Below, piece by piece: positions 35,159-43,709 of a stretch of 64,000 nucleotides of DNA (position 1 is its first letter; every line of letters begins with the position of its first letter). The position numbers and the translations under genes are program-made. The stretch is from Rhizobium leguminosarum bv. trifolii WSM2297 (GTDB taxonomy: Bacteria > Pseudomonadota > Alphaproteobacteria > Rhizobiales > Rhizobiaceae), in the NCBI RefSeq assembly GCF_000271845.1, contig NZ_JH719393.1, forward strand, positions 1,890,442 through 1,954,441, written 5' to 3'. The notes under the pieces are model-generated. The model was not told the origin of the DNA. It saw nothing but the letters and a program-made list of their open reading frames with translations, and did no database searches.

Positions 35159-35911
35159 GTGCGGCAGGAAGCTCAAAATCGGCCGGGAGGAGCCTTTCTC
35201 TCGGCCAAAGGGATCCACAAGCAGTTCGGCGCCCTCGTCGTGCTGGAGAACCTCAATTTCTCCATGGGCGATGGCGAGGCGGTCGGTATCGTTGGGCCGA
35301 ACGGTGCGGGCAAGTCGACGCTGCTCTCAGTGCTTGCCGGCGCCTTCCCGCCGAGTGCGGGAAGCATCACCTTCGACGGCGTCGATGTCACGAGCCGGAC
35401 GGCGGCGGAACGCTGCCGGTCGGGGCTCGTCCGCACCCATCAGATTCCCAAACCCTTCAGCGGCATGACGACCTTCGAAAACGTCTTCGTCGCCGCATCG
35501 CATGGCAATGCGGCAAGCCGCGACGAGGCCTATGAGCGCGTGGTGGATTCGCTTTCGCTCTGCGGCATGCTCGGCGTCGCCAACCGCCAGGCCGACACAC
35601 TCGGTCTTCTCGATCGCAAACGTCTGGAGCTTGCGCGTGCGCTTGCCACGCAGCCGAGGCTGCTGCTGCTCGACGAGATCGGCGGCGGCCTGACCGATGG
35701 CGAGGCGAGCGAACTGGTGGAAACCATCCTCGAATTGCGCCGTCGCGGCATCGGCATCGTCTGGATCGAGCATATCGTTCATATCCTGCTGCAGGTGGCG
35801 GAACGGCTGATCTGCATGGATGCCGGCAGGATCATCGCCGATGGCGAACCGAAAACGGTCATGAGCGACGCTGAAGTGGTCAAGGCCTATCTCGGAGGCA
35901 CACCCGCATGA
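35159..35911 (+). CDS. HAAT-type ABC transporter ATPase (LivG-like)
   Basis: I start at GTG 35159, 6 bp after the binding-protein stop, giving 250 residues. A longer frame to 34844 overlaps coding sequence and is spurious. Walker A is GPNGAGKST and Walker B LLLLDEIGGGL. The signature region reads LGLLDRKRLELARAL rather than a canonical LSGGQ, although the rest is ordinary LivG. It should pair with the LivF-like subunit encoded by the overlapping next gene. Confidence 0.85.
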   Translation: MRQEAQNRPGGAFLSAKGIHKQFGALVVLENLNFSMGDGEAVGIVGPNGAGKSTLLSVLAGAFPPSAGSITFDGVDVTSRTAAERCRSGLVRTHQIPKPFSGMTTFENVFVAASHGNAASRDEAYERVVDSLSLCGMLGVANRQADTLGLLDRKRLELARALATQPRLLLLDEIGGGLTDGEASELVETILELRRRGIGIVWIEHIVHILLQVAERLICMDAGRIIADGEPKTVMSDAEVVKAYLGGTPA

Positions 35912-36636
35912 GCCTTCTCTCCATCCGCAACCTCGACGTTCGCCACGGCCTGCTGCAGGCGGTGCGCGGGGTCAGTTTCGATATCGCCAAGGGCGAGGTG
36001 CTGGCACTGGTCGGCGCCAACGGTGCGGGCAAGACGACGCTGCTGAGGTCGATCGCCGGAGCCCACCTTCCCTCCTCCGGCCAGATCCTTCTCAACGATG
36101 AAGATCTGGCTGCCATCCCGTCGCACAAACGGATCGCCAAGGGCATCGCTCTGGTGCCGGAAGGCCGGCGCCTGTTTTCGCAGATGACTGTCGAAGAGAA
36201 CCTGCTTCTCGGAAAGAGCTGCGGCCGCAAGGGCGAGTGGAGCATCGATCGCGTGCTTGACGCCTTCCCCAACCTCAAACCCCGCCGTCACGCCAAAACC
36301 GGCCACCTCTCCGGCGGCGAGCAGCAGGCGACCGCGATCGGCCGGGCGCTGATGAGCAACCCGGATATTCTGCTGCTGGACGAGGTCTCGCTCGGGCTTT
36401 CGCCTTTGGTCGTCGACCGCGTCTACGCCCAGCTGCAGGCATTGCTGACCTCGGGAACGACAATCGTGCTCGTCGAGCAGGATCTTGCCCGCGCCATGGG
36501 TGTCGCAAGCCGGATCATCTGCATGCTGGAGGGACGCATCGTCCTCGACAGGCCGGCAGCCGCCGTCGCGCGCGCTGATGTCACCAACGCCTATTTCGGA
36601 TTGCACCGGGCAGCCGGCGAAAGGAGCGTGTCATGA
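35908..36636 (+). CDS. HAAT-type ABC transporter ATPase (LivF-like)
   Basis: The 242-residue ATPase has Walker A GANGAGKTT, a canonical signature LSGGEQQ, Walker B LLLDEVSLGLSP and the LivF-type GRRLFSQMTVEENL loop. Its ATG overlaps the LivG-like stop by 4 bp. With the LivG-like partner it drives the LivH/LivM-like permeases. Confidence 0.92.
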   Translation: MSLLSIRNLDVRHGLLQAVRGVSFDIAKGEVLALVGANGAGKTTLLRSIAGAHLPSSGQILLNDEDLAAIPSHKRIAKGIALVPEGRRLFSQMTVEENLLLGKSCGRKGEWSIDRVLDAFPNLKPRRHAKTGHLSGGEQQATAIGRALMSNPDILLLDEVSLGLSPLVVDRVYAQLQALLTSGTTIVLVEQDLARAMGVASRIICMLEGRIVLDRPAAAVARADVTNAYFGLHRAAGERSVS

Positions 36637-37547
36637 TCAACACCCTGATCCAGGGTCTCCTGCTCGGCGGTTATTACGCCGTCATCGCCTGCGGCCTGTC
36701 CTTCATGTTTTCCGTCATGCGGATCATCAATCTCGCCCATGGCAGCCTGGCGGTCGCTGCCGCCTACGGCCTGTGGCTGCTCGCCGCCAAAGCCGGCATT
36801 CCGCCTTTCGCCGGCCTGCTGATCGTGCTGCCCGTCATGGCGTTGATCGGCTGGCTGCTGCAGCGCTTCATTCTCGAACGCAGCGCCCGCGGCGGCACAC
36901 TGCTGCCGATTCTCACGACCTTCGGCCTGTCGATCGTCATCGACAACCTGCTGTTCGAACAGTTCGGCGCCGACACACGATCGCTGGCGCCCTTCATCGG
37001 CAACCTCTCCTATGCCTCCTGGCAACTGCCCGGCCACAACTTCGTCGGCAAGCTTGCGGTGATGATGATGGTGACGGCGATCCTCATTCTCGGCGGGCTG
37101 CAATTCTTCCTCAGCCGCTTTGCGCTCGGCCGCGCCATCCGCGCCACGTCCGAAGATCCGGACACGGCAGGGCTCGTCGGCATCGATGCGCGCCGCGTCA
37201 ATGCCGTCGCGACCGCAATCACCATGGTGACGATCGGGATCGCCGGCGCCTTTCTCGGCATGCGGGCGACCTTCAGCCCCTATGCCGGCGGCCCGCAGCT
37301 TCTCTTTGCTTTCGAGACGGCTGTCATTGGCGGAGCGGGGTCGCTCTGGGGCACGCTTGCCGGCGGCATCGTTCTCGGCCTTGCTCAATCGCTCGGCGCG
37401 CAGCTGCATCCGCAAGGTTTCCTGATCGGCGGCCATGCGGTGTTCCTGCTGGTGCTTTTCGTCCGGCTATCTCGGTTCGGGATGCCTCAACTCGATAAGC
37501 TCGGCGCGTTCCTCAATTTTCGCGCCCGTCTTCGGAGCCCGACATGA
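36633..37547 (+). CDS. HAAT-type ABC transporter permease (LivH-like)
   Basis: The 304-residue integral membrane protein has LivH features: the N-terminal GLLLGGYYAVIACGLSFMF segment, NLAHGSLAV and the cytoplasmic loop RATSEDPDTAGLVGID that contacts the ATPases. About eight hydrophobic spans are visible. It overlaps both neighbours by 4 bp, so the four transporter genes from 35908 to 38569 are translationally coupled. Confidence 0.92.
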   Translation: MINTLIQGLLLGGYYAVIACGLSFMFSVMRIINLAHGSLAVAAAYGLWLLAAKAGIPPFAGLLIVLPVMALIGWLLQRFILERSARGGTLLPILTTFGLSIVIDNLLFEQFGADTRSLAPFIGNLSYASWQLPGHNFVGKLAVMMMVTAILILGGLQFFLSRFALGRAIRATSEDPDTAGLVGIDARRVNAVATAITMVTIGIAGAFLGMRATFSPYAGGPQLLFAFETAVIGGAGSLWGTLAGGIVLGLAQSLGAQLHPQGFLIGGHAVFLLVLFVRLSRFGMPQLDKLGAFLNFRARLRSPT

Positions 37548-38569
37548 CATTCGTCTCCAACGGAATATCGATCGAGCGCTGGACGAAATCGTCGCGGATG
37601 GCGCTCACCTCCATGGCGGCGGTTCTCTCGCTGCTGATCTTCGCCCCCGCCGTACTCGGCGCCGGTGCGATCGACCGGATGACCGCCCTGTTCATCTATG
37701 TGATCCTGGCCGCCATGTGGAATGCACTCGCCGGCTTCGGCGGACTGGTATCGGTCGGCCAGCAGGTGTTCTTCGGCCTCGGCGCCTATTTCACCATACG
37801 ACTGGCCGATGCGGGGCTCGATCCCTTCGTCTCGCTGTTTGCCGCAGCGGTCGTGACCGGCGTCTTGTCGATCCCGCTTTCGCTGTTCATGCTGCGGCTG
37901 AAGGGCGGCTCGTTCGCGATCGGCATGTGGGTCGTGGCCGAACTCGCCCATCTGCTCGTCAACCTCGACCGGCTCATCCAGGGGGAAACGGGGACCTCGC
38001 TAATTTCGCTCAATGTCTATGACAGCGGCACGCGGCGGGCGGCGATCTACTGGCTTGCGCTCGCCTCCATGGCGGCCCTGCTCGGCGCCCTCTTCGTGCT
38101 GATGCGCAGCCGCGCGGGTGCGGCCATGCAGGCGATCCGCGACAATGAGGAGGCGGCGACCTCGGTCGGCGTGCGGGTGATCGCCACCAAGCGGCTGCTC
38201 TTCGTGCTTGCCGCCTTCGGCATCGCCATCGCCGGCGGCCTGTGGCTGGCGACTGCGACGACTTTCCAGCCGAAGACCTATTTCAGCGTCCAGTGGACGG
38301 CCTACATGATCTTCATGGTGCTCGTCGGCGGGATCGGCAAGTTCGAGGGCGCGATCCTCGGCGCCATCCTGTTCTTCGTCATCGAGACCTTCTTCGGTGC
38401 AGCCGGCGTCTGGTACCTGATCGGCCTCGGCGCCACCGCCCTGATCTTCTCGCTCTACCTGCCGCGCGGCCTATGGGGCGAAATCGAGCGCCGCTTCGAT
38501 TTCCAGCTTCTGCCCGTCGGCTACCGGCTGAAATTGCCCGGCCCGACCAAGATCAAATGGACAGAATGA
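37544..38569 (+). CDS. HAAT-type ABC transporter permease (LivM-like)
   Basis: The 341-residue membrane protein has the LivM signature FGGLVSVGQQVFFGLGAYF and the coupling loop AIRDNEEAATSVGV. It ends in a soluble tail of about 40 residues (LPRGLWGEIERRFDFQLLPVG). It completes the heterodimeric channel with the LivH-like protein. The downstream SDR gene follows after 41 bp. Confidence 0.92.
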   Translation: MTFVSNGISIERWTKSSRMALTSMAAVLSLLIFAPAVLGAGAIDRMTALFIYVILAAMWNALAGFGGLVSVGQQVFFGLGAYFTIRLADAGLDPFVSLFAAAVVTGVLSIPLSLFMLRLKGGSFAIGMWVVAELAHLLVNLDRLIQGETGTSLISLNVYDSGTRRAAIYWLALASMAALLGALFVLMRSRAGAAMQAIRDNEEAATSVGVRVIATKRLLFVLAAFGIAIAGGLWLATATTFQPKTYFSVQWTAYMIFMVLVGGIGKFEGAILGAILFFVIETFFGAAGVWYLIGLGATALIFSLYLPRGLWGEIERRFDFQLLPVGYRLKLPGPTKIKWTE

Positions 38570-38610
38570 GCCGGTTTTCCTGCCGGACTCTTTAGCGAAA
38601 GGTGACGTTC

Positions 38611-39396
38611 ATGCTTTTTGGTAAAACAATCCTGGTGACCGGAGTGGCTTCCGGCATCGGCGCCCGGACGGCGGAATTGGCCGGCCAGATGGGCGCCGAG
38701 GTGATCGGCGTCGATGTGCGCGAACCGGCCAGCGGAAGTTCCGCCTTCATCAAGGGCGATCTATCGACACCATCGGGTGTCGCCGAGATCGTCGCGCAGT
38801 TGCCGGCGCGCCTCGACGCGCTCGCCAATGTCGCTGGCCTTTCCGGCAGTACCGGTGTCGTCTCGACGCTCGCCGTCAATTTCTACGGTCTTCGCGCCCT
38901 GTCGGAAGCCGTGGCACCCCGCCTGCGCGAAGGCGGCGCCATCGTCAACGTCGCCTCGATCGCCGGCTACGGCTGGCGCGCCAATATCGAACGGGCGAAA
39001 TCGCTGACATCAATCGACGGCTTTCCGGATGTGGCGGCCGTTGTCGCCGAACACGGCCTCAAGGAAGAGGAGGGTTATCCGCTTTCCAAGGAGCTGCTGC
39101 TGCTCTGGACCATGCGCGCGGCTCACCTGCCATTGTTCAAAGCGCGCGGCATCCGCGTCAATGCGGTCAGCCCCGGGCCGGTGGAAACGCCGATCCTCAA
39201 ACAGTTCCGCGCCGTGCTCGGCGATGCCAGGGTCGATAGCGACATTACCCGCGTCGGCCGCGCCGGCACCGCCGCCGATATCGCGCCCGCCGTGCTCTTC
39301 CTCTGCTCGGATGGCGGACGCTGGATCAACGGCGCCAATCTTGCCGCCGACGGCGGCCTCGAAGCATTGATCAATGCTGACGTCCTCGGCTTCTAG
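38611..39396 (+). CDS. CalA-like coniferyl alcohol dehydrogenase (SDR)
   Basis: The start at 38611 (MLFGKTILVTG) follows AAAGGTGA; the GTG at 38602 is less likely. The 261-residue SDR has the cofactor motif TGVASGIG, the NVAG-type segment, the catalytic Ser in NVASIAGYG, and a late Tyr-Lys in YPLSKELLLLW. The long insertion after the catalytic Ser (RANIERAKSLTSIDGF) and SPGPVETPIL match CalA, which oxidises coniferyl alcohol to coniferaldehyde (from memory). The function also fits the calB, fcs and ech genes of the neighbouring block. Confidence 0.75.
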   Translation: MLFGKTILVTGVASGIGARTAELAGQMGAEVIGVDVREPASGSSAFIKGDLSTPSGVAEIVAQLPARLDALANVAGLSGSTGVVSTLAVNFYGLRALSEAVAPRLREGGAIVNVASIAGYGWRANIERAKSLTSIDGFPDVAAVVAEHGLKEEEGYPLSKELLLLWTMRAAHLPLFKARGIRVNAVSPGPVETPILKQFRAVLGDARVDSDITRVGRAGTAADIAPAVLFLCSDGGRWINGANLAADGGLEALINADVLGF

Positions 39397-39419
39397 TCAA
39401 TTCTCAAAGGAGATCCACG

Positions 39420-40865
39420 ATGAATATTTCCCTGCTGATCAATGGCGCAGACCGACCGGCCTCCGACGGCCGGACCTATGACCGGATCGATCCCTTCACC
39501 GAAAAGCTCGCCAGCCGCGCTGCCGCGGCGAGCCTGGAGGATGCCGCAGCCGCCGTCGACGCCGCAGCCGCCGCCTTTACCGCCTGGTCGAAAACCGGCC
39601 CGGGGCAGCGCCGCGCGATCCTGATGAAGGCCGCCGACATCATGGATTCCAAAGTCGGCGAGTTCACCGGGCTAATGATCGAGGAAACCGGCGCCACGGC
39701 GCCCTGGGCCGGCTTCAACGTCATGCTCGCCGCCAATATCCTGCGCGAGGCCGGCGCCATGACGACGCAGATTTCAGGCGAAATCATCCCTTCCGACAAA
39801 CCCGGCACGCTCGCCATGGGCGTTCGCCAGGCCGCCGGAGTCTGCCTGGCGATTGCCCCCTGGAACGCGCCCGTCATCCTCGCGACCCGCGCCATCGCCA
39901 TGCCGATCGCCTGCGGCAACACCGTCATCCTCAAGGCATCCGAGCAATGCCCGGGCACGCATCGGCTGATCGCAACAGCGCTCACCGAAGCCGGCCTGCC
40001 GGCCGGCGTCCTCAACGTCATCACCAACGCACCGGAGGATGCGCCTGAAATCGTCGCCGCGCTGATCGCCCATCCCGCCGTCAAGCGCGTCAACTTCACC
40101 GGGTCGACGAAGGTCGGCAGGATCATCGCCGAGACCTGCGGCAAATATCTCAAGCCTGCCCTCCTCGAACTCGGCGGCAAGGCGCCGCTTGTCATTCTCG
40201 ACGACGCCGATATCGACGGCGCCGTCAATGCCGCGATTTTTGGCGCCTTCATGCATCAGGGCCAGATCTGCATGTCGACCGAGCGGATCATCATAGACGA
40301 GACGATCGCCGATCAGTTTGTCGCCAGGCTGGCCGCCCGCGCCAGCCAGCTCCCGGCCGGCGATCCACGCGGCCACGTCGTTCTCGGCTCGCTGATCAGC
40401 CTCGATGCGGCGAAGAAGATGGAAGAGCTCATCGCCGATGCGACCGCCAAGGGCGCAAAACTTGTGGCCGGCGGCAAGCGCTCCGGCACCGTGGTCGAGG
40501 CGACGCTGCTCGATCACGTCACATCGGACATGCGCGTCTATGCAGAAGAATCCTTCGGCCCGGTCAAGCCGATCATTCGCGTCTCGGGCGAGGAGGAAGC
40601 GATCCGCATCGCCAATGACACCGAATACGGCCTGTCATCCGCCGTCTTCAGCCGCAACGTCCAGCGGGCGATGGCGGTTGCGGCGCGCATCGAATCCGGC
40701 ATCTGCCACATCAATGGCCCGACCGTGCACGACGAAGCGCAAATGCCCTTCGGCGGCGTCAAGGGCAGCGGCTACGGCCGCTTCGGCGGCAAGGCGGCGA
40801 TTGCTGAATTCACCGACCTTCGCTGGATCACCGTCGAGGATTCCGCCCAGCATTACCCCTTCTGA
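39420..40865 (+). CDS. Vanillin/benzaldehyde-type aldehyde dehydrogenase, copy 2
   Basis: The 481-residue enzyme has LELGGKAP, the catalytic Cys in FMHQGQICMSTER and APWNAPVILATRA. It starts at ATG 39420 after AAAGGAG. It closely resembles the first gene of the operon (32310-33773) throughout, so the two arose by duplication. Vanillin to vanillate is the natural reaction after the hydroxycinnamoyl-CoA lyase at 25301-26140; the two copies may prefer different ring substituents. A strong hairpin follows the gene. Confidence 0.85.
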   Translation: MNISLLINGADRPASDGRTYDRIDPFTEKLASRAAAASLEDAAAAVDAAAAAFTAWSKTGPGQRRAILMKAADIMDSKVGEFTGLMIEETGATAPWAGFNVMLAANILREAGAMTTQISGEIIPSDKPGTLAMGVRQAAGVCLAIAPWNAPVILATRAIAMPIACGNTVILKASEQCPGTHRLIATALTEAGLPAGVLNVITNAPEDAPEIVAALIAHPAVKRVNFTGSTKVGRIIAETCGKYLKPALLELGGKAPLVILDDADIDGAVNAAIFGAFMHQGQICMSTERIIIDETIADQFVARLAARASQLPAGDPRGHVVLGSLISLDAAKKMEELIADATAKGAKLVAGGKRSGTVVEATLLDHVTSDMRVYAEESFGPVKPIIRVSGEEEAIRIANDTEYGLSSAVFSRNVQRAMAVAARIESGICHINGPTVHDEAQMPFGGVKGSGYGRFGGKAAIAEFTDLRWITVEDSAQHYPF

Positions 40866-40881
40866 CGACGAAACGCGTCAG

Positions 40882-40913
40882 CGCGCCACAACGGCCATTG
40901 CAGTTGTGGCGCG
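40882..40913 (+). terminator. Hairpin terminator of the aromatic operon
   Basis: CGCGCCACAAC (40882-40892) pairs perfectly with GTTGTGGCGCG (40903-40913) around a 10-nt loop, 17 bp after the aldehyde dehydrogenase stop and just before the convergent HAMP fragment gene. It can act in both directions. No long T run follows. Confidence 0.6.
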
Positions 40914-40922
40914 GTCCGGTGC

Positions 40923-41504
40923 TCAGGCCGAAAACCCATCCAGCGCATCGGCAAGCTTCAGCCATAGATCATGGGGAGGCGAAGGAATTGGCCGCGATTC
41001 TTCGTCGGAAACGCGGATTTCGAAAGCAGCGACGTTCCACCCAACGCCGGCCAGCATCCGGCGAAATTTCGTCGCCTTATCCTCAAACTGGTCTGAACCC
41101 CGTTCTCCCAGCACCGTGCGGATCGTCACCAGGGCGAGATTGAAGTTCTTCTGCAATTGTCCGAAGGCGCCGCGATGTTTGTCCCGCATGCCTTTATGGA
41201 GATCGCCGTGGGCGAGAGCGGCCATCGCGTCGTTGAAATCGGACAGATTATCGCCGATCGACATGATCAGCTCATTGAGGACGGCGGCCGAACGGGAAAG
41301 ATCCGGATCGGCGTAGTCGGCTTTCATCCGCCGCGTCAGATCTCCACCCAGGACAGCCGTCGCCAATGCCGCGATCTCAGCGGAGAATCTGGCTTTCTGA
41401 TCGTTGAGATCGGTTGGCGCTTCGACGCTGTCTAGATCGTCAGGAACTCGATCCCGATACGCCGCATTCCACCCCGAGCCGTTCGTTGTCTCGACCATGC
41501 ACAC
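40923..41504 (-). CDS. Truncated chemoreceptor fragment with two HAMP-like segments
   Basis: The 193-residue product contains two HAMP-like stretches (FSAEIAALATAVLGGDLTRRM and FNDAMAALAHGDLHKGM) joined by LSRSAAVLNELIMSIGDNL, a pattern found in cytoplasmic or tandem-HAMP chemoreceptors. No membrane helices and no MCP signalling hairpin follow; instead there is a 75-residue unrelated tail. It starts at GTG 41504 or ATG 41498. It is probably a remnant left when the T6SS accessory region was inserted, or a stand-alone HAMP protein. Confidence 0.55.
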   Translation of the reverse strand: MCMVETTNGSGWNAAYRDRVPDDLDSVEAPTDLNDQKARFSAEIAALATAVLGGDLTRRMKADYADPDLSRSAAVLNELIMSIGDNLSDFNDAMAALAHGDLHKGMRDKHRGAFGQLQKNFNLALVTIRTVLGERGSDQFEDKATKFRRMLAGVGWNVAAFEIRVSDEESRPIPSPPHDLWLKLADALDGFSA

Positions 41505-41815
41505 CGGGCCTTAGCGCAATGCACCGCCACCGCAAGACCAGCGGCGGCTCACAAGTGCACAACCGCTATGGGCCATGTCGTATTCCCCGTACCCTTAGAC
41601 CCTGTGCCGCTGCCCAACACACAGTGACAAGCGCGGTTGCATCCAAGGCGCCAACGCTTAAGAAAGTGCTTCGGTGCTGCCCCGGTCGGATTTTTTGCGC
41701 GCGAAACGGATAGCTCGACGTATTTTGATTATGCCGGGGCGGCCCGTTGTCGCCGCCGCAGCGACGCCCTCTCCGCGCGTCACACACGATTCGCCAAATC
41801 GAACGAGTGCACATC
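41505..41815. other. Short gene-free spacer
   Basis: No reading frame with a family signature and no repeat or hairpin of note was seen between the HAMP fragment and the immunity-like gene. Promoter sequence for the HAMP fragment could lie at its left. Confidence 0.4.
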
Positions 41816-42526
41816 TCATCCGATCACGCGTACCGCCGTATATTGCCCCCGCTCCAACCACATCAAGCGGAACGTGCCCAACTGGGCCAGGATGGCAAAA
41901 TGCTCCAGCGCCGCCACGCGTTTAATGTTCTCGACGTGCCGCATTGCGCTGTCCAGACCGACTGTTGCGAGTGCAGGGAAGTACCCATAACAATCTGTTC
42001 GTTCAAGACTGCCGTGCATGGCGCGGCAACGTTCAAACATAGGCTGATCCCGAGCGTCGAACTCCTCATAATCCTTGCTCTCATACGGCAAGAGCGAGCG
42101 AGCCAGAATATTGGGATCCGTGCTCCTTTGCCGATTTGCAAGGTGTGGCGGCAGGACCAATTGCGTTGGCGCCAGTTTACTGGATGAGAGACGCATATCG
42201 ACAAGATCGATCTCGAAATGGTCATGTCGTTTCGACCAGCACACAAGCCGACCAAAAGCGGAGTGGCCAACTACAAAACAATCCTTATGGCTGAATTCTG
42301 GGTCGTTGCCGAAAACCAGCGCTAGAACGGGTGAGAACTCGGTGGGATCACAATATTGCAGTTTGCGATCGAAATAATCGCCAAACCCGAAGGTTCGTAA
42401 GAATTCCAGGAAACTATCGGGCAGGTGAAGGGAAAGCCGGGCATCTCGCTCCGCAGTCAGAGGAATGCGGCGCCGCGGAGAGCCGATGCGTTCAATTCTG
42501 TCTGAAAAATTCTTGTCCATTGCCAT
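41816..42526 (-). CDS. GAD-like/DUF1851 immunity-type protein (Tdi paralogue)
   Basis: The 236-residue protein shares its layout with the Tdi-like protein at 45641-46306: an N-terminal GAD-like domain (LPDSFLEFLRTFGFGDYFDRKLQYCDPTEF, then LVFGNDPEF and GHSAFGRLVCW) and a C-terminal DUF1851-like part (YGYFPALATVG...VENIKRVAALEHFAILAQL). Such proteins neutralise Tde-type DNase effectors of T6SS. No cognate toxin gene is next to it; a PAAR gene lies 112 bp upstream. It is probably an orphan immunity gene. Confidence 0.7.
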   Translation of the reverse strand: MAMDKNFSDRIERIGSPRRRIPLTAERDARLSLHLPDSFLEFLRTFGFGDYFDRKLQYCDPTEFSPVLALVFGNDPEFSHKDCFVVGHSAFGRLVCWSKRHDHFEIDLVDMRLSSSKLAPTQLVLPPHLANRQRSTDPNILARSLLPYESKDYEEFDARDQPMFERCRAMHGSLERTDCYGYFPALATVGLDSAMRHVENIKRVAALEHFAILAQLGTFRLMWLERGQYTAVRVIG

Positions 42527-42638
42527 TCACGGTATCTCGATGCTAGTCGTCGCTAGTCGCGCCGAGCCCGAACATGCTCGATCCAGAAACCGTGACGTCA
42601 GCCGCTATCGCTATCTCGGCGACCCGATCCACGAGCAG

Positions 42639-42923
42639 CTAAATATAATCGGATGTGAACCAGCCGAGACCCTCGACGACACGGCCGCCATCGCCGATGC
42701 GGGCAAGCGCGTTGCCTTCGATAAAGACTATCGACGAGCCGCCGCTAATCGTGTCGGGCCCGGCGACTACGCAGGTGCATTTGTCGCCGACAACCGCAAC
42801 AGGAACCCCTTCCACCGTCACCAGTGTCTGCGTTTCCGAGATCGGGCCGCCCACATGCGGCTTCGGCCCAGGTTCGACCATCGGACAAACATGGTTATGG
42901 CCCCTGAGCGAAACATTCGTCAC
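42639..42923 (-). CDS. PAAR-domain spike-tip protein, copy 2
   Basis: The 94-residue protein starts at GTG 42923 (GAGGTGAGCC upstream) and consists of one PAAR domain: GHNHVCPMVEPGPKPHVGGPI, GVPVAVVGDKCTC, SSIVFIEGNALARIGD. PAAR proteins sharpen the VgrG trimer and carry effectors. It is shorter than and clearly homologous to the copy at 45253-45555. It belongs to a decaying second effector module. Confidence 0.85.
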   Translation of the reverse strand: MTNVSLRGHNHVCPMVEPGPKPHVGGPISETQTLVTVEGVPVAVVGDKCTCVVAGPDTISGGSSIVFIEGNALARIGDGGRVVEGLGWFTSDYI

Positions 42924-42950
42924 CGGCTCACCTCGTTTCGCAAAGATTGC

Positions 42951-43699
42951 CTAGGATTGCTCTGCACGCAGCCTCGGTAGATCTGCCGTCGAGGGCGTGT
43001 TTGGAAATTCCTGACGGAACTTTCTGTCCACTGCGTCAAAAAGGGCATCGGCAGGCCATGGGACCGGTTTCGGAAGCTCCTTGAAGACCCCCATCTGGAA
43101 CAGGTCGTGATTGAGATAGCCGGGGTTCTGCAAGCCCTCCCATTCGCGCATGCGCAGGATCATCAGCAGCAGGACGGGAAACGCCCAATAGGCGTCCGGC
43201 TCGATTTCGTAATGCTTCTCGCGCTTGTTGCGCTTGTCGCCGGTGGTCGTCATGTCGCTGCTCTGTGCCACGTGGTAGTCGGCCGCCTTGGCGAGGATGC
43301 GGTGGAAAGCAACCGCGTCCGGCTCCCGCCAGTGCTCGACAAGCTCGCTCCAGCCGCCATAACCGCCGGCATATTCGTCGTAAACCTTCTCGCGCCACTC
43401 GGTCATTGTCGCGGCCTCGTCCGCCTTCAGCCAGTCCGCGACGATATCCATCATCGCATAGCAAACCCGAAACTGGTAACGCCCTGCCCCAGGGCTCCGC
43501 CATGGAACTTGCCGCGTTGGATCGCATCCTTCTCCAGCTCCTGCAACGCAAGCCGGCCAAGCAACTCGCTCCAGAAGGGTCTGGAAACAACCGACGAGCA
43601 GCACCCTGTCGCAGCTGACGCAATGAATATCGAGCAAATGTCACAGGTCGGAGAAGCAAGAAAATCGAGGTGAGAGACCTTGTCGCGGCCGATTAACAC
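42951..43699 (-). pseudogene. Frameshifted gene of unknown family in the T6SS accessory island
   Basis: The C-terminal part (43454-42951, MMDIVADWLKADEAATM onward) reads as a well-formed helical protein with YWAFPVLLLMILRMREWEGL. Upstream, protein-like sequence continues in a different frame (FWSELLGRLALQELEKDAIQ to GALGQG), which meets the first near 43488 and stops at 43451. A single-base indel would join them. Alternatively these are two overlapping short genes with ATGATG over a TGA. I do not recognise the family; DUF1911-like immunity proteins are a weak possibility. Confidence 0.45.
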
Positions 43700-43709
43700 T
43701 AAGGTCGCT

